From: Smittium culicis
Lineage: Eukaryota > Kickxellomycota > Harpellomycetes > Harpellales > Legeriomycetaceae
Direction: 5' to 3'
DNA: 24,885 nt
NCBI GenBank assembly: GCA_001970855.1
Contig: LSSN01003766.1
Location: 1-24,885, forward strand
Position 1 is the first letter of the stretch, and each line of letters starts with the position of its first letter. The notes beneath the pieces are model-generated. The model made no database searches and had not been told where the DNA came from. It saw only the letters and a program-made list of their open reading frames with translations. This document shows, in pieces, positions 1-9,070 of the stretch. Both the position numbers and the translations under genes were made by a program.

Positions 1-263
1 CCAACCAGCCTACCGAAATTAGCAGCTCTGGAAGCTTACCCGTGGCCAAGCCAGCCGAAATGGTCAACCTTTTCTACCCTGGCGGCGTCGTTGACACCGA
101 ATTCGACGACGAATTCAAAGCCATGAGCAAAAACTACCAGAATAAAAATAAATTAAAGACCATCGAGCCGTCCTCGACTGATCCACCAGCACCATCATCG
201 TCATCGGAGTACAGCGAAGCTGACTATTTCGACGAAAAAGGTGCAGAAATACTAAAAAGTTAG
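1..263 (+). CDS. C-terminal end of an unidentified protein (5' part outside window)
   Basis: The frame is open from base 3 to a TAG at 261-263, 86 codons, with no stop before the left edge, so the start and most of the protein lie outside the window. The codons are much richer in G+C than the following DNA, which is the main sign that it is real coding sequence. The visible part contains a short hydrophobic phrase (VNLFYPGGVVD), then an acidic stretch (DTEFDDEF), a Lys/Asn-rich linker (KNYQNKNKLK), a Pro/Ser-rich segment (PPAPSSSS) and an acidic tail with SEADYFDEKG, ending in KS. It looks like a flexible, probably disordered C-terminus. I do not recognise the family. A GTGAGT splice-donor-like hexamer follows the stop at 271-276, which leaves open a 3'-UTR intron or an alternative end. 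An in-frame GTG at 42 is not a likely start. Confidence 0.75.
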   Translation, partial: NQPTEISSSGSLPVAKPAEMVNLFYPGGVVDTEFDDEFKAMSKNYQNKNKLKTIEPSSTDPPAPSSSSEYSEADYFDEKGAEILKS

Positions 264-2231
264 AAAGAAAGTGAGTACAGCAGAGGTTCTACTGTCACTA
301 ACAACATCGAGGGTTATATTGAAATTGATATTACACAATATTATTTTAACTATTCTGCTATTACGCCCATAGTTTTTTAAATGTTAAAAAATTCGTCGAA
401 ATTAACAAAAATTGTGTTCAAAAACACTAAATAATATCCAAAAATCAGCAAAAAATGGCACAATGATTATTGTAAAAAACTAAGTGAATCTTAATGAATT
501 ATTGGTAATCTATTTAGACGCTATCTATCATATTTTTCAGATTTGTATGAAACTTTTGGGGTTTTCAATGTTTTGTATATAGTTTTTTTATTTAATATAC
601 TAATATAAATAGAATATATTTTAAATAATTGTGTAATTTTTTTGAATAACAAATTTATATTTATTTTACCAAATGTTATTATTTATGCTTTTCACTTTAT
701 TGTAACCTGTAGAGGCGAAAATACAACATTATTAACTAATGAAATATTAATTGAGAAAATATAAGCTCATTTTATTGAGATTATTTTGTTGAATATAACT
801 ATTTATTTATATTTTTTTACTCAATAGTTCTTTTTTATATTTTATTTTATGTTTTCAAGTGTTATTGAAGTAATTATATGTATAAGAAGCAATTTTATTT
901 AAATAACTCTAGCAAATAAAGCTTCTGTGATTAAATTTTATGCTTCAAATAAGAATTTCACTTATTTTAAATGTATAGAAATTTATTAACTATATTATTT
1001 TGCTAGTAACGAAGACATAAATATGAGCAGTGTTATTTTTTTCATGTTACTAAAAATAAAAAATAACCAAAGTTTTTGTGAATTTTATATGGATATGTCA
1101 CTTCCTGCTTTTATTTACAATAAAAAGGGAAAATATTCTTATTATATAGAATGGTAAATAATAACTTTCAAAAAAAGAAAAAAATTTAATATATTTAATA
1201 TAAAAAGATGTATTAATAGAGAGAAGAGTTGTTTCTGTTGTATTTTATTTAATATTATGGCGTATTTTAAATTTATCATTTTATTAAAGATATATCATTT
1301 AGTTTAAAAGCTAGTTTAAAAACTTATATATGTTAATTGCAAATAATTAAAATTAAAAGCGATGATAAAACTAAGAGAAATAGCTAATAAAAAATTTATG
1401 ATTAAAAATTTTTTACGCATGATTAATTACATTTAATTAACGACTTTTAAACTAAATTCTAAAATAAAAAACTATCTTCCTACATTCTAGCTATTATGTA
1501 AATCTCTTTTATATACTAAATCGCTTTAACGAATATCGGTGCGAGTTTTATTTTCCAAAGATAGAAATTATAATTATTATATTATCATAATCCACAAATT
1601 AAAAATTATTCATCAAAGCTTTATAGTACAAAAATTTGAATTTTTTTTTTAAAGACTGGATCAAATAAAAATGAAGAAAATAATATATATAAAATTATAA
1701 ATTCCAAAATTTGTTTAAACAGTGTTTAATACTATAATAATAACAAAATATGTATTCTATTTTACTTTTTACCTTTAAAAGGAAGATTTTTCATAAACGC
1801 TAAGCTGAATTATTCAATAAACTAGTATGCAAGAGCCTTGATGAAAAATAAATCAGCATTAATATATCTGTAAAAACTAAAAATTAAATCAAATTATTTT
1901 TTTGGTTTTTTAAATATTTTATCTTATCATAAGGATCATTAGTGTATATTTATAACCACAAAACTCACTATTTAATCGTTGTTTGAAATTTGGAAAACAT
2001 TGACACATATTCATACGGGATAATACTTGATACAGAAGCTGCTTATCTATCATTTCTATTATCTTTATAATTTTTATTCTAAAATATTTTGACTCATAGG
2101 ATCTTGGTGAAAATTTACTAATAGAAAATACCATTAAATAAATATTAAATTTAAAAAATGATATATAATTCAAAAGGACTTCGATTTTCATGTCACATTT
2201 TGTCCTATCGTGGTACAATAGTCATATTTTA
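264..2231. other. AT-rich intergenic DNA
   Basis: About 2 kb of very AT-rich sequence with many stops in every frame. I see no gene here. A minus-strand open frame at 1919-2218 begins with TTG and its first ATG is ten codons in; its composition (Ile, Lys, Phe, Tyr, Leu) is what AT-rich DNA gives by chance, so I do not call it a gene. Confidence 0.6.
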
Positions 2232-3162
2232 TTAATTAAAACCAAAATTATCAGCAAATACCTCTGCTTGTGGTACAAGATCAGAAGATGATAATCTAAA
2301 CATACCCATAAGATTATCTATGTCAATATTATATATTTTAGATTTGGATTCATTAAACTACTATGATTGAATGCAAAAGTTTCATTTGATTAGCTTTTTC
2401 GGTGGCTTTCTAAAAAATAGTTAAAAAAGAAATTTTTTGTGGAAATAACTCCGGCAGTGTTTTGATTTCTGCACAGAAAAATTCTCCGTTTCTAAAATGA
2501 GGATCGTAATCGCTCCAAAACTAAATATTATAAAAAATATCATATTCAGGAGATTTTAGTAGCTTGAATAGACAGCAAAGAGTATACAAAGAGTCGTGAG
2601 TGAGATTTTCTGGAAAATAATTATAGTACCTTCTATTAATGTACTCATTTAACTTGTAAAAAAAGTCAATTAAAAAAAATCTGAAATCTAAAACTTGCTA
2701 TAAAAAATATCCGAAGATTCATCCCATCCCTCACCAACCTTTAAAATTTCATTAAAACTATAAATTATTTTCAAAGCTAATGAATCATAAACCCTATTCG
2801 TCTACAAAAAATTTTTTATCCTTAAAATCTTGGTACAAATTCACAAGTTTTCATTCACACCCTGAGTCTGTTTCATGACTTAAAATTTTTTGATCGGTAA
2901 AACTTTTCTACCTTTAACCCTAAAACACATGTCTTACAGATAACTGTTCTTTTGGTCTGATTTTTGAATTTTTTTGGGAAAAAATTTAACAAGTGTTCAG
3001 TCCTAATTCCAAACCCGGGGTTTCCTTTAAAATATAGTTATATATAACACTTTTTCGAGTTAAATACATTTTCAGAGTTCCAAGACAGTTGATAACTTCA
3101 GTGAAAATTATTACTGTTATATTTTTGACTGAGAGTAGTTGTGGAGATATGAATTTTCTAAA
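2232..3162 (-). pseudogene. Decayed gene, transposase-like (identity uncertain)
   Basis: G+C rises here and protein-like text appears on the minus strand in several frames broken by stops and frameshifts. In order: 3162-2991, 57 open codons beginning FRKFISPQLLSVKN and holding TEVINCLGTLKMYL; near 2930 a CxxC pair (ICKTCVLG); 2697-2359, one frame with NRRYYNYFPENLTHDSLYTL, then a TAG at 2523-2521, then FWSDYDPHFRNGEFF and a TAG at 2412-2410; finally 2357-2232, another frame ending AEVFADNFGFN and a TAA. The acidic 'WSDxxPHFRN' box after 'LTHDSLYTL' reminds me of the middle catalytic Asp region of DDE-type transposase/integrase-like proteins of fungal repeats. That is a resemblance from memory only. 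It could also be a decayed host gene. Coding origin is fairly well supported; function is not. Confidence 0.5.
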
Positions 3163-3165
3163 TCA

Positions 3166-4693
3166 ACGACGGTTATATGAACAGCAGATTTTTATTCATG
3201 AATGTGTCTCTGGTAATCGTTCGTAGAGAGCCGGTGTTTGTTTGATTTTTGTTTCAGAGTGTTCAAATGAGTTCTTGAAAATTAAAAATTGAAGATAATA
3301 AGACTATATGAAGAAAATCGTCAAACTACCAATAACGTTTGATCAATTTATGATAGATGAAGTTGATAAGCTTGAGTAAAGATTGCTGATATTGATAATG
3401 GTATTTTCCATTTTATTGTTAGACAGTGACAAGTTAATATTTTCAATAGATTATCATAACCACGAGCTGAAAAGATAGCATTTTACAATAAAGTTTCTAT
3501 CTCGATGTGTATTTATTTACCAAAATCGATAAAAATTGCATTCTTCTTTTTTCTACTATATTAAGGTTATAATAACAGAACGATCTATAAGGTCTAATAG
3601 CTTCTTTATTGTCATTTACCTCTTAAATTAATATAATAGGATCATTTTTTTAAATAATAGTATAAAATTTGGGACTATTTACTCTATTAGTGCAAAAGTT
3701 TCTCTAATCTTATAAAAAAATTCAGATTTATTAAATAATTATCTAAATTGGTTGTATTTTTGATATATCGTGTATGCTTAGGGGGGTAGGTATCATCAGC
3801 GGAAATGCAAAAGTTTATAAACTTAATATTATATAATGGTATTAGGTATGCTTTTAGTGACTGCTAATTCTCATTTTTATTAAATCCTTTCATTATTTAA
3901 TATTTCATAAATCCTATTACAGCACAATAGTTTTTTTTTTTTTTAGTTTTTAAGCCTTTTCATTCTTGCTCGAGTTCACAGCACTTGAACCAGCAAATAA
4001 AATTTTTTGTAAACAGATACATATTATATTAATTTTTTTATGTTTTTTTATAAGTTAATTTTATTGGCCGATTTTTCACATTATGAAAAATAGGTGAAAT
4101 TTTTTTGATATTATTTTATACACCTAACAGCTCTAATTAGAGAATTCTGATTATTTATTGTTTTTTTCTACTTGAGTTTTGTGTACAATACTATTTTTTT
4201 TTATGTGTTTTTTTCAAAAAAAAGTATCACCAGCTTAGCTAGTTGTATATTATATTGTTATTTTTGAATTTTTAGTTCTAATTTCAAAGTTTAAAAAATT
4301 TCAAATTTAATTTTAAGCGATTCAAAATTTTTTATTTTTATTTTTTAAAAAATTGAACTTATTGTAGTATAATTTATAGTAATATATGAGATGATTTGAT
4401 TATACATTATAGCTTTTTTATGTCCTATGAATTTTTTGCTGATATGTTACTTGACTCTTTTAGATACTTAAATCCAATTTTACAAGCTTTTTTTCACACA
4501 AAAGCAATGTTGAAATCTATTTGCTAATAATAAATAAATAAATCAAATTCATTTCTAGTTGCTTATGTGAGGATTTTATTTTATATAGTAATATTATATA
4601 ATTTATAATTTTATCCAATAATTAGGGATCATCTTCGCTCTTGCATTATTATATAATTATTGGCATTTATGAAAATTTGACATTTTTTTCAGA
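3166..4693. other. AT-rich intergenic DNA
   Basis: No gene seen. It contains a run of 14 T at 3931-3944 followed by AG, and short recurrences of GCAAAAGTTT near 2372, 3692 and 3806. From about 4000 to 4400 the plus strand is strongly T-rich. A 10-bp inverted repeat (CCAATAATTA at 4615-4624 with its complement at 4654-4663) is present but is not unusual for this base composition. Confidence 0.55.
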
Positions 4694-4732
4694 AATTCTT
4701 TATACCTAAAAGTGCTCTCTTCGTAAAGAATC
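4694..4732 (+). repeat. Dispersed repeat, 39-nt box, copy 1
   Basis: This is one of three copies of a 39-nt box centred on CTCTTCGTAAAGAATC. Counted by hand, it matches the copy at 5185-5223 at 33 of 39 positions. Only the box itself is clearly shared; the flanks do not align convincingly with the longer copies. Confidence 0.65.
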
Positions 4733-4991
4733 ATTGATTTACAAATTCTTTCAATAAGTCCTGGTAACTCAGAATATTTTTATAGCAAGCATTTCACATT
4801 ACACATATAAATTAGCTTATTCGTTAATAATTGTAAAATTAATTGTGAATTATGAACGATTTAAAAACTCGCTTTCAAAACTACAATAATAAAAGTAATA
4901 ATAAACAAGCACTAATTTTTTATGAGTGGCATTAGACCATCCCAAAAAATTTCAGTTAAAATATTTCCTAAGTGCTGGATTATTTAATATT

Positions 4992-5223
4992 GGAGATTCT
5001 AAACGAAGAAAGTTCTTTGTTGCTTCTTATAGTTATTGGACTAATTATTTTTAGTATATACTTATTATTAGAGGAATTGGCAAGGTATTTCCATTATTAT
5101 TTTTATTCTGAAAGTATTTTTTGCTAAAAAAATACTATATTTTATTTACTGGATATTAATTAAATATGATATTTCATACACTGTAACTCTTTGTGCATAA
5201 AAATGATCTCTTCGTAAAGAATC
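4992..5223 (+). repeat. Dispersed repeat, copy 2 (upstream of quinone reductase gene)
   Basis: This stretch aligns in order with 7211-7451. Shared landmarks are GGAGATTCT / GGAGGATTCT at the start, GGAATTGGCAAGGTAT / GGATTGGAAAGGTAT in the middle, AAGTATTTTTTG, ATACACTGTAAC, and the 39-nt box at 5185-5223 (33 of 39 identical to 7413-7451). The two copies lie in direct orientation on either side of the flavodoxin-like gene. In one frame both copies stay open over the first part after an ILN tripeptide (ILNEE versus ILNKK). That may be chance in AT-rich DNA or a trace of decayed coding sequence. Confidence 0.65.
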
Positions 5224-5452
5224 TCCTATGTATACAACTTAAGTTCTAGATGACTTATAGAATCAAAAACCGAACTTTAGAAATGGGAGGGATCCCTAGC
5301 TATGCCGAAAATCTACTATTTTTTGGTAAACGATATGTAGAATTTCGAATCTGACCCCTAAATATTAAGTTTTATTAGTAAGTAGTTTTAAAATAAAGAT
5401 CTTTCTAACTTATAATTTTTTTCAATGTTCACAGAAAATAATATTGGCGTAA

Positions 5453-5747
5453 AACCTTTATTTGTGCTGGGAATTTGCTGACAATTCATATTCTCTATAT
5501 GCAATTAATTGGCGAAAACAAGGTAAGATAAATCGCGATTTTAGCTGGTGGATAAACTCGGTAGCACCTAGAAAATCAGGGCAATGAATAAGATAACTCC
5601 GTATATCGCAACAATCATCTTATATTAGTCTAAAGTATATTTCATAAAACTTTTTTCCGAGATGTGAATTATTTTTGAGCCACATACGTTATCCAAGCGG
5701 ACAATGCACTGACGCTATAATTCCAAATTTTAGGTTTATAGCTGATA
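5453..5747 (+). pseudogene. Tryptophan-rich decayed reading frame, unidentified
   Basis: G+C is higher than in the neighbouring DNA. One frame is open for 44 codons at 5453-5584 and reads like protein (NSYSLYAINWRKQGK, then DFSWWINSVAPRKSG). After stops from 5585 on, the same frame is open again from 5648 to about 5744 (CELFLSHIRYP, AIIPNFRFIADKS). An overlapping frame at 5643-5717 gives HKTFFRDVNYF and ATYVIQADNALTL. Four Trp residues in 44 codons are not expected from random AT-rich sequence. I do not recognise the family. It lies between a repeat copy and the promoter of the quinone reductase gene, so an old mobile element or a dead neighbouring gene are both possible. Confidence 0.4.
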
Positions 5748-5857
5748 AAAGCTAGCTAGAAATATATATTTCCCGAAAAATTCATTAGCGAATCATAGAG
5801 ACGTATGATTTTTGCGACGTTTCTTATGTAAGATAAATATCATTTCCCGAGGAAGTG

Positions 5858-5865
5858 TTACGTAA
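5858..5865. promoter_or_regulatory. TTACGTAA, candidate AP-1/Yap-type bZIP site
   Basis: This perfect 8-bp palindrome is the preferred site of fungal Yap1/Pap1-type bZIP factors that respond to oxidative stress. It lies 343 bp upstream of the start codon of the quinone reductase gene. At this base composition the octamer is rare. A related TTATGTAA occurs at 5824-5831. Confidence 0.5.
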
Positions 5866-5899
5866 TATCTGCTTTTGGTAAAAAAGATTTATAGAACTT

Positions 5900-5916
5900 T
5901 TAGATTAGTAATCTAA
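5900..5916. promoter_or_regulatory. 17-bp perfect palindrome containing TTAGTAA
   Basis: TTAGATTAGTAATCTAA is a perfect inverted repeat around a central G. Its core, TTAGTAA (5905-5911), fits the Yap1-type consensus TTA(C/G)TAA. It lies about 290 bp upstream of the ATG at 6208. The palindrome alone would be weak evidence in AT-rich DNA; its value is that it carries the same type of site as the octamer 35 bp upstream. Confidence 0.45.
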
Positions 5917-6019
5917 GGACCCAGGCTACTATATTTATAAAAATTGTAGTAAAGTGGGTCTAAATAAGCTAAAATATAAATTTTAGCATAAAAAGCTAAC
6001 AGTTAATTTGGGTTTTGGA

Positions 6020-6026
6020 TTAGTAA
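6020..6026 (+). promoter_or_regulatory. Second TTAGTAA site
   Basis: This is another TTAGTAA heptamer, 181 bp upstream of the quinone reductase ATG and 74 bp before the TATA box. A single copy would be expected by chance every 1-2 kb here, so it counts only together with the two sites upstream. Confidence 0.35.
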
Positions 6027-6100
6027 ACAAAAGGTACCCTAATTAGTATATCCACTTTCATGTGTATAATTTATGGACCGCTATACCTTTCAAAAAAAAG

Positions 6101-6108
6101 TATAAAAA
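6101..6108 (+). promoter_or_regulatory. TATA box (TATAAAAA)
   Basis: TATAAAAA lies 100 bp before the ATG at 6208. It is followed by a leader at about 6140-6207 that is rich in C and A and poor in G, typical of a fungal 5' UTR, and the start context is TCAAAATGG. This placement leaves the ATG codons at 6060 and 6112 at or upstream of the expected transcription start, so they should not act as upstream ORFs. Confidence 0.5.
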
Positions 6109-6207
6109 GAAATGAGTGTTCTGTTAAAAGAACTATAATTCACCTACAAAGTAGAACAAACCGACTCAAACCAAAAAAAACCCCCAAACATCAATATCAA
6201 TTTCAAA

Positions 6208-6819
6208 ATGGTCAAACCAACAGTATATGTCGTATATTACTCTACCTACGGACACTTGAGGACTCTCGCAGACAACATCGTAAAAGGCTTGAAATCAACA
6301 GATCTAGTAAATGTTGAATTGCGTCAATTTGAAGAGACTTTAAAACAGGAAGTCCTAGATAAGATGCATGCTCCTCCAAAGGACGACACTGTACCAATCT
6401 TCACCCTAGAAGAATTTGAGAAGGGAGATGCTTTCATGTTCGGGTTCCCAACTAGATCAGGCACTCCTCCAGCACAAGTACAAACATTCATCGATTCGAC
6501 AGGAGCTTTGTGGTTCAAAAAGGCTCTTGTAGGAAAGATGGCTGGCGTATTTACCAGTACTGGAGATCAAAATGGTGGCCAAGAATCAACTACCCTTACA
6601 TTCTTACCTAACCTTATTCACCAAGGAATGATCTTTGTTCCCATGGGATTCACTCATGACAACCTATTCATTGTAGACGAAGTTGTTGGCGGTTCTGCAT
6701 ATGGAGCTGGAGGTGTAGCATCAATAACTGGACAAAGACCAGTTTCCGATAAAGAAATAGAATTAGCAATTCATCACGGAAAAATATTTGCTAAGACTGT
6801 CTCAAAATACCATAACTAA
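6208..6819 (+). CDS. NAD(P)H:quinone oxidoreductase, flavodoxin-like (Pst2/WrbA/FQR1 family)
   Basis: A complete, intronless gene of 203 codons, the usual length for the family. These FMN enzymes reduce quinones by two electrons using NAD(P)H, avoiding semiquinone radicals; fungal members are cytosolic or associated with the plasma membrane and protect against oxidants. What shows it: the FMN phosphate loop YYSTYGHLRTLA (residues 10-21) after the first beta strand; the conserved EVLDKMHAPPKDD (48-60); FGFPTRSGTPPAQ (78-90), the flavin ring loop; STGDQNGGQEST (117-128); PNLIHQGMIFVPMGFT (134-149); GGSAYGAG (161-168) and a C-terminal helix ending TVSKYHN. Residue 122 is Asn where bacterial WrbA has His; other eukaryotic members also vary here. 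No signal or lipid motif is visible. The start at 6208 has a good CAAAATGG context and places the first strand where the family has it. G+C is far higher than the flanks. Upstream Yap-like sites suggest oxidative-stress control. Confidence 0.96.
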   Translation: MVKPTVYVVYYSTYGHLRTLADNIVKGLKSTDLVNVELRQFEETLKQEVLDKMHAPPKDDTVPIFTLEEFEKGDAFMFGFPTRSGTPPAQVQTFIDSTGALWFKKALVGKMAGVFTSTGDQNGGQESTTLTFLPNLIHQGMIFVPMGFTHDNLFIVDEVVGGSAYGAGGVASITGQRPVSDKEIELAIHHGKIFAKTVSKYHN

Positions 6820-6896
6820 GCCCAGTAAATAATTAACTGCGTACTTTTATACATAATTTTTACAAAATATTTTATTTTATTTTTAGATTCAATAAT

Positions 6897-6902
6897 AATA
6901 AA
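6897..6902 (+). terminator. AATAAA polyadenylation signal
   Basis: AATAAA occurs at the end of an AATAATAATAAA run, 78 bp after the TAA of the quinone reductase gene and just after a T-rich stretch. The position fits a fungal 3' end. In AT-rich DNA the hexamer is common, so the exact cleavage site is uncertain. Confidence 0.4.
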
Positions 6903-7070
6903 AAAACATAAACACTATAATAATTCTTTATAGTATTTTTATTGAAATTTTACTGCAATAAATATCTCACATTTTTTATATCTCAATTATCCGAGTAGAA
7001 AATAAATATTTTTAACCCATTCCTGCTTAATTACTTATAAAAAAGAATTTGCTGATTAGTCTAGATTTAT

Positions 7071-7451
7071 AACTAGATTTATTATTTGCTGAAATTTATC
7101 AAGAAACCATAATTGAATGCGACTCGTAATTAAATTATTTTAACTAAACTTGGCTTGTTATATTTGGCATATCAAAAATGATCTATAACTGGTGAAAAGG
7201 ATAAAGAGATGGAGGATTCTGAACAAAAAAAACTTATTTGTAGCTAGAAATTGTTGGATCGAATATTTTATATGCAAAATTTTTATTTGCTGGATTGGAA
7301 AGGTATATCAATTTTTCTTTTTAATTGTTTCTTTTTGCAAGTATTTTTTGATAAAAAAAATTAATGATTTTATTTTATTGGGTAAAAGCAAACATTAAAT
7401 TTGATACACTGTAACACTTTATGCATAAAAATGCTCTCTTCGAAAAGGATA
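7071..7451 (+). repeat. Dispersed repeat, copy 3 (downstream of quinone reductase gene), longest copy
   Basis: The 3' part (7211-7451) aligns with 4992-5223, including the 39-nt box at 7413-7451 (33 of 39 identical). The 5' part (about 7076-7160) aligns with 16221-16310, sharing TTTATTATTTGCTG and AATTAAATTATTTT at nearly the same spacing (50 and 49 bases). The full unit therefore seems to be at least 380 bp. An open frame of 68 codons from a GTG at 7192 lies inside; I read it as part of the repeat and not as a gene. Confidence 0.55.
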
Positions 7452-7563
7452 TTCCGTTTACATTTGACTCTTTTGCAGCTGTTAGTAATTTGTTACTTTT
7501 ATACCTTTTAATCTACGATCACAAGAGAATCCTTCTTATAGTTACTAATGATTATAGCTCAAA

Positions 7564-7575
7564 CCCCCCCCCCCC
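7564..7575 (+). repeat. Run of 12 C
   Basis: A homopolymer of 12 C stands out in a region of about 80% A+T. Its length may vary between reads or strains. Confidence 0.8.
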
Positions 7576-8683
7576 ACTAAAAACTCCTAGTTCTATAGTG
7601 CATAAAATATGAATTTGAATTATCAAAATAAATATTTTATGCGCACCAGGACTTGTGCTAAAAGTAATAATCACAGTTTATGTAAATATCAAAGAAAATA
7701 AAAAGTTATTTATTGATTCGTTCTATTATTATTAAAATGTTAATTTTGTTATTTTGAGAAATAAATTTAATAACAATGCTGATTTCATATTTTAAATAAA
7801 TTTATAAAAAATCGTATATACTATACTAAAAGATAGTCTGAAACGATCAAAAGGTCTATTAAAATAAATAATTAAAAAATATATATAATTATTGCATATA
7901 TTTATGCTGTAAAAATCCAATTTTCCTGCTGTATCGATATATCTTTAGAAAAATGAGAATATGTAAAGACTTAATACATTACTTTTTTTTTTTACATATG
8001 TTTTCCCATCACGACTATCTTTTGGAAAAAATAACCTTCAATAATTGGCTTATTAATTAAAAAATTAGTTTTTATTAGTACCTTTTCATTGATGAAAATT
8101 TTGTTTTTCAGTTATTATGTTGGGTTATTATTACAAAAATTTAAAGCATAATGTAAACTATACTTGGAATAAATAAGCCCATAAAAATTTTATAAATACG
8201 AGTTAATAGCTTTAATTTGAGGTGATAATTTGTTCTTGATGCTTTTTGTCTGAAAAATATCTACTCTGTTAAATGTAATAAGTATATACATGCATAAATA
8301 TAAATAAAACTAATTTTTATTTATATATACATAAATATATTTAATAATAAGTTTAAATTTACTATTAAACTATTGTTCATCAAATTTTACAATTAAAATA
8401 AATTTAATGCGTATTTTATGATTTTTAGATATTACATTAATCATGTATTTATTATTGTTTTTAGCCACAATATTATCGCATTAGTTAGAATTTTTTTTTG
8501 AGTAGAAAAGTATTTTGCTATTATATTTTTTCATAAAAATGTAGAATAAAAATACTGTAGATACTAATTTTTTTATTGGAATAATTTTATTGACAATATT
8601 TTTGATTTTATATTTTGCTAAAAGCACAGGAAACTTTCTCTTTACCATCATAAATTAACCCTTATTAAATAAAACCAATTAAA
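7576..8683. other. AT-rich intergenic DNA, 5' side of the small secreted-protein gene
   Basis: No gene seen. The last 50 bases (TTTACCATCATAAATTAACCC and following) are somewhat richer in C and may be the leader of the gene that starts at 8684, but I cannot place a TATA box with confidence because TATA-like words are everywhere. Confidence 0.5.
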
Positions 8684-8926
8684 ATGTTTAAAACCAGTAC
8701 AATACTCGTCTTCCTTTCTGGCTGTCTAAAAAGCGGAGTTTCTCAATCACCAGGACAATTTTCAGTAAGATATTTCAATAAACAATCTTTTTCTGAAAAT
8801 TACCAAGAATATAAAAATAACGGAGTTTGCCATGACGCTCTTGGTTGGAAAGCAATGCAATTCACAGTAACCGAGGACTCGGAATTATCGATATTCAATG
8901 GTTATGGATGTAGCAATTTGATATAA
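8684..8926 (+). CDS. Small secreted protein with two cysteines, possibly truncated
   Basis: An 80-codon frame from ATG (context TTAAAATG) to TAA. Residues 1-20 look like a signal peptide: Lys3, a hydrophobic core (TILVFLSGCL, 6-15), then small residues to about Ser20-Ser22 before QSPGQ. The mature part has FSVRYFNKQSFS, two Cys (C49 in NNGVCHDALGW and C76 in NGYGCSNL) and a beta-rich phrase AMQFTVTEDSELSIFNG. This layout recalls small secreted fungal proteins with a crystallin-like or I36-inhibitor-like beta fold ('C...W.A..F.V......I..G.GC'); that is only an impression. The family would be expected to run on past the second Cys, and the frame does continue after the stop (next entry), so this may be a pseudogene or an allele with a nonsense change. 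Function unknown; the reading frame itself is well supported by its codon content. Confidence 0.6.
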   Translation: MFKTSTILVFLSGCLKSGVSQSPGQFSVRYFNKQSFSENYQEYKNNGVCHDALGWKAMQFTVTEDSELSIFNGYGCSNLI

Positions 8927-9070
8927 AAACAAGATTTATACGGAACTTTTACTGGTAGAAATTTTAGATCAATTTTTGGTATACCAGTAGTGATTAGTTT
9001 TATCATAGTTTTTAAGAGAAGCGCTTGCAGATGGAATAGAAAACATATTCACTGTGGTCAAAATTATTAA
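8927..9070 (+). pseudogene. In-frame continuation of the small secreted protein after TAA
   Basis: Directly after the TAA at 8924-8926 the same frame stays open for 47 codons to a TAA at 9068-9070. It begins KQDLYGTFTGRNFRS and continues IFGIPVVISFIIVF, then a basic tail with two more Cys (SACRW and HCGQ). The first part reads like the expected next beta strands of the upstream domain, and two extra Cys would give four in all. A nonsense change in a formerly ~128-residue protein is the simplest explanation. Programmed readthrough is less likely because the context after the stop (AAA CAA) is not a known readthrough context. The other two frames here carry stops and no protein-like text. Confidence 0.45.

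Noticed and set aside
1919..2218. 99-codon minus-strand open frame
   Set aside because: It begins with TTG, its composition is what AT-rich DNA gives, and with several thousand stops in six frames about one such frame per hundred kb is not surprising. It lies beside a real relic, so some coding origin is not excluded, but nothing in it is recognisable.
3931..3946. T14-AG and similar T-run-AG words (also near 9762)
   Set aside because: They look like 3' splice sites, but no coding exon follows in either case.
4615..4663. 10-bp inverted repeat with 29-base spacer
   Set aside because: Inverted repeats of this length in AT-rich DNA are expected by chance and nothing else marks the site.
6060..6317. 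85-codon plus-strand frame overlapping the quinone reductase start
   Set aside because: It starts upstream of the likely TATA box, overlaps the true gene in another frame and has low-complexity basic text; it is a shadow.
6324..6518. Minus-strand frame inside the quinone reductase gene
   Set aside because: Antisense shadow of the real coding sequence.
7192..7612. Two plus-strand frames of 63-68 codons
   Set aside because: They lie in or after the dispersed repeat; one starts at GTG and the other runs through the C12 tract. The text is Phe/Ile/Lys-rich with no motif.
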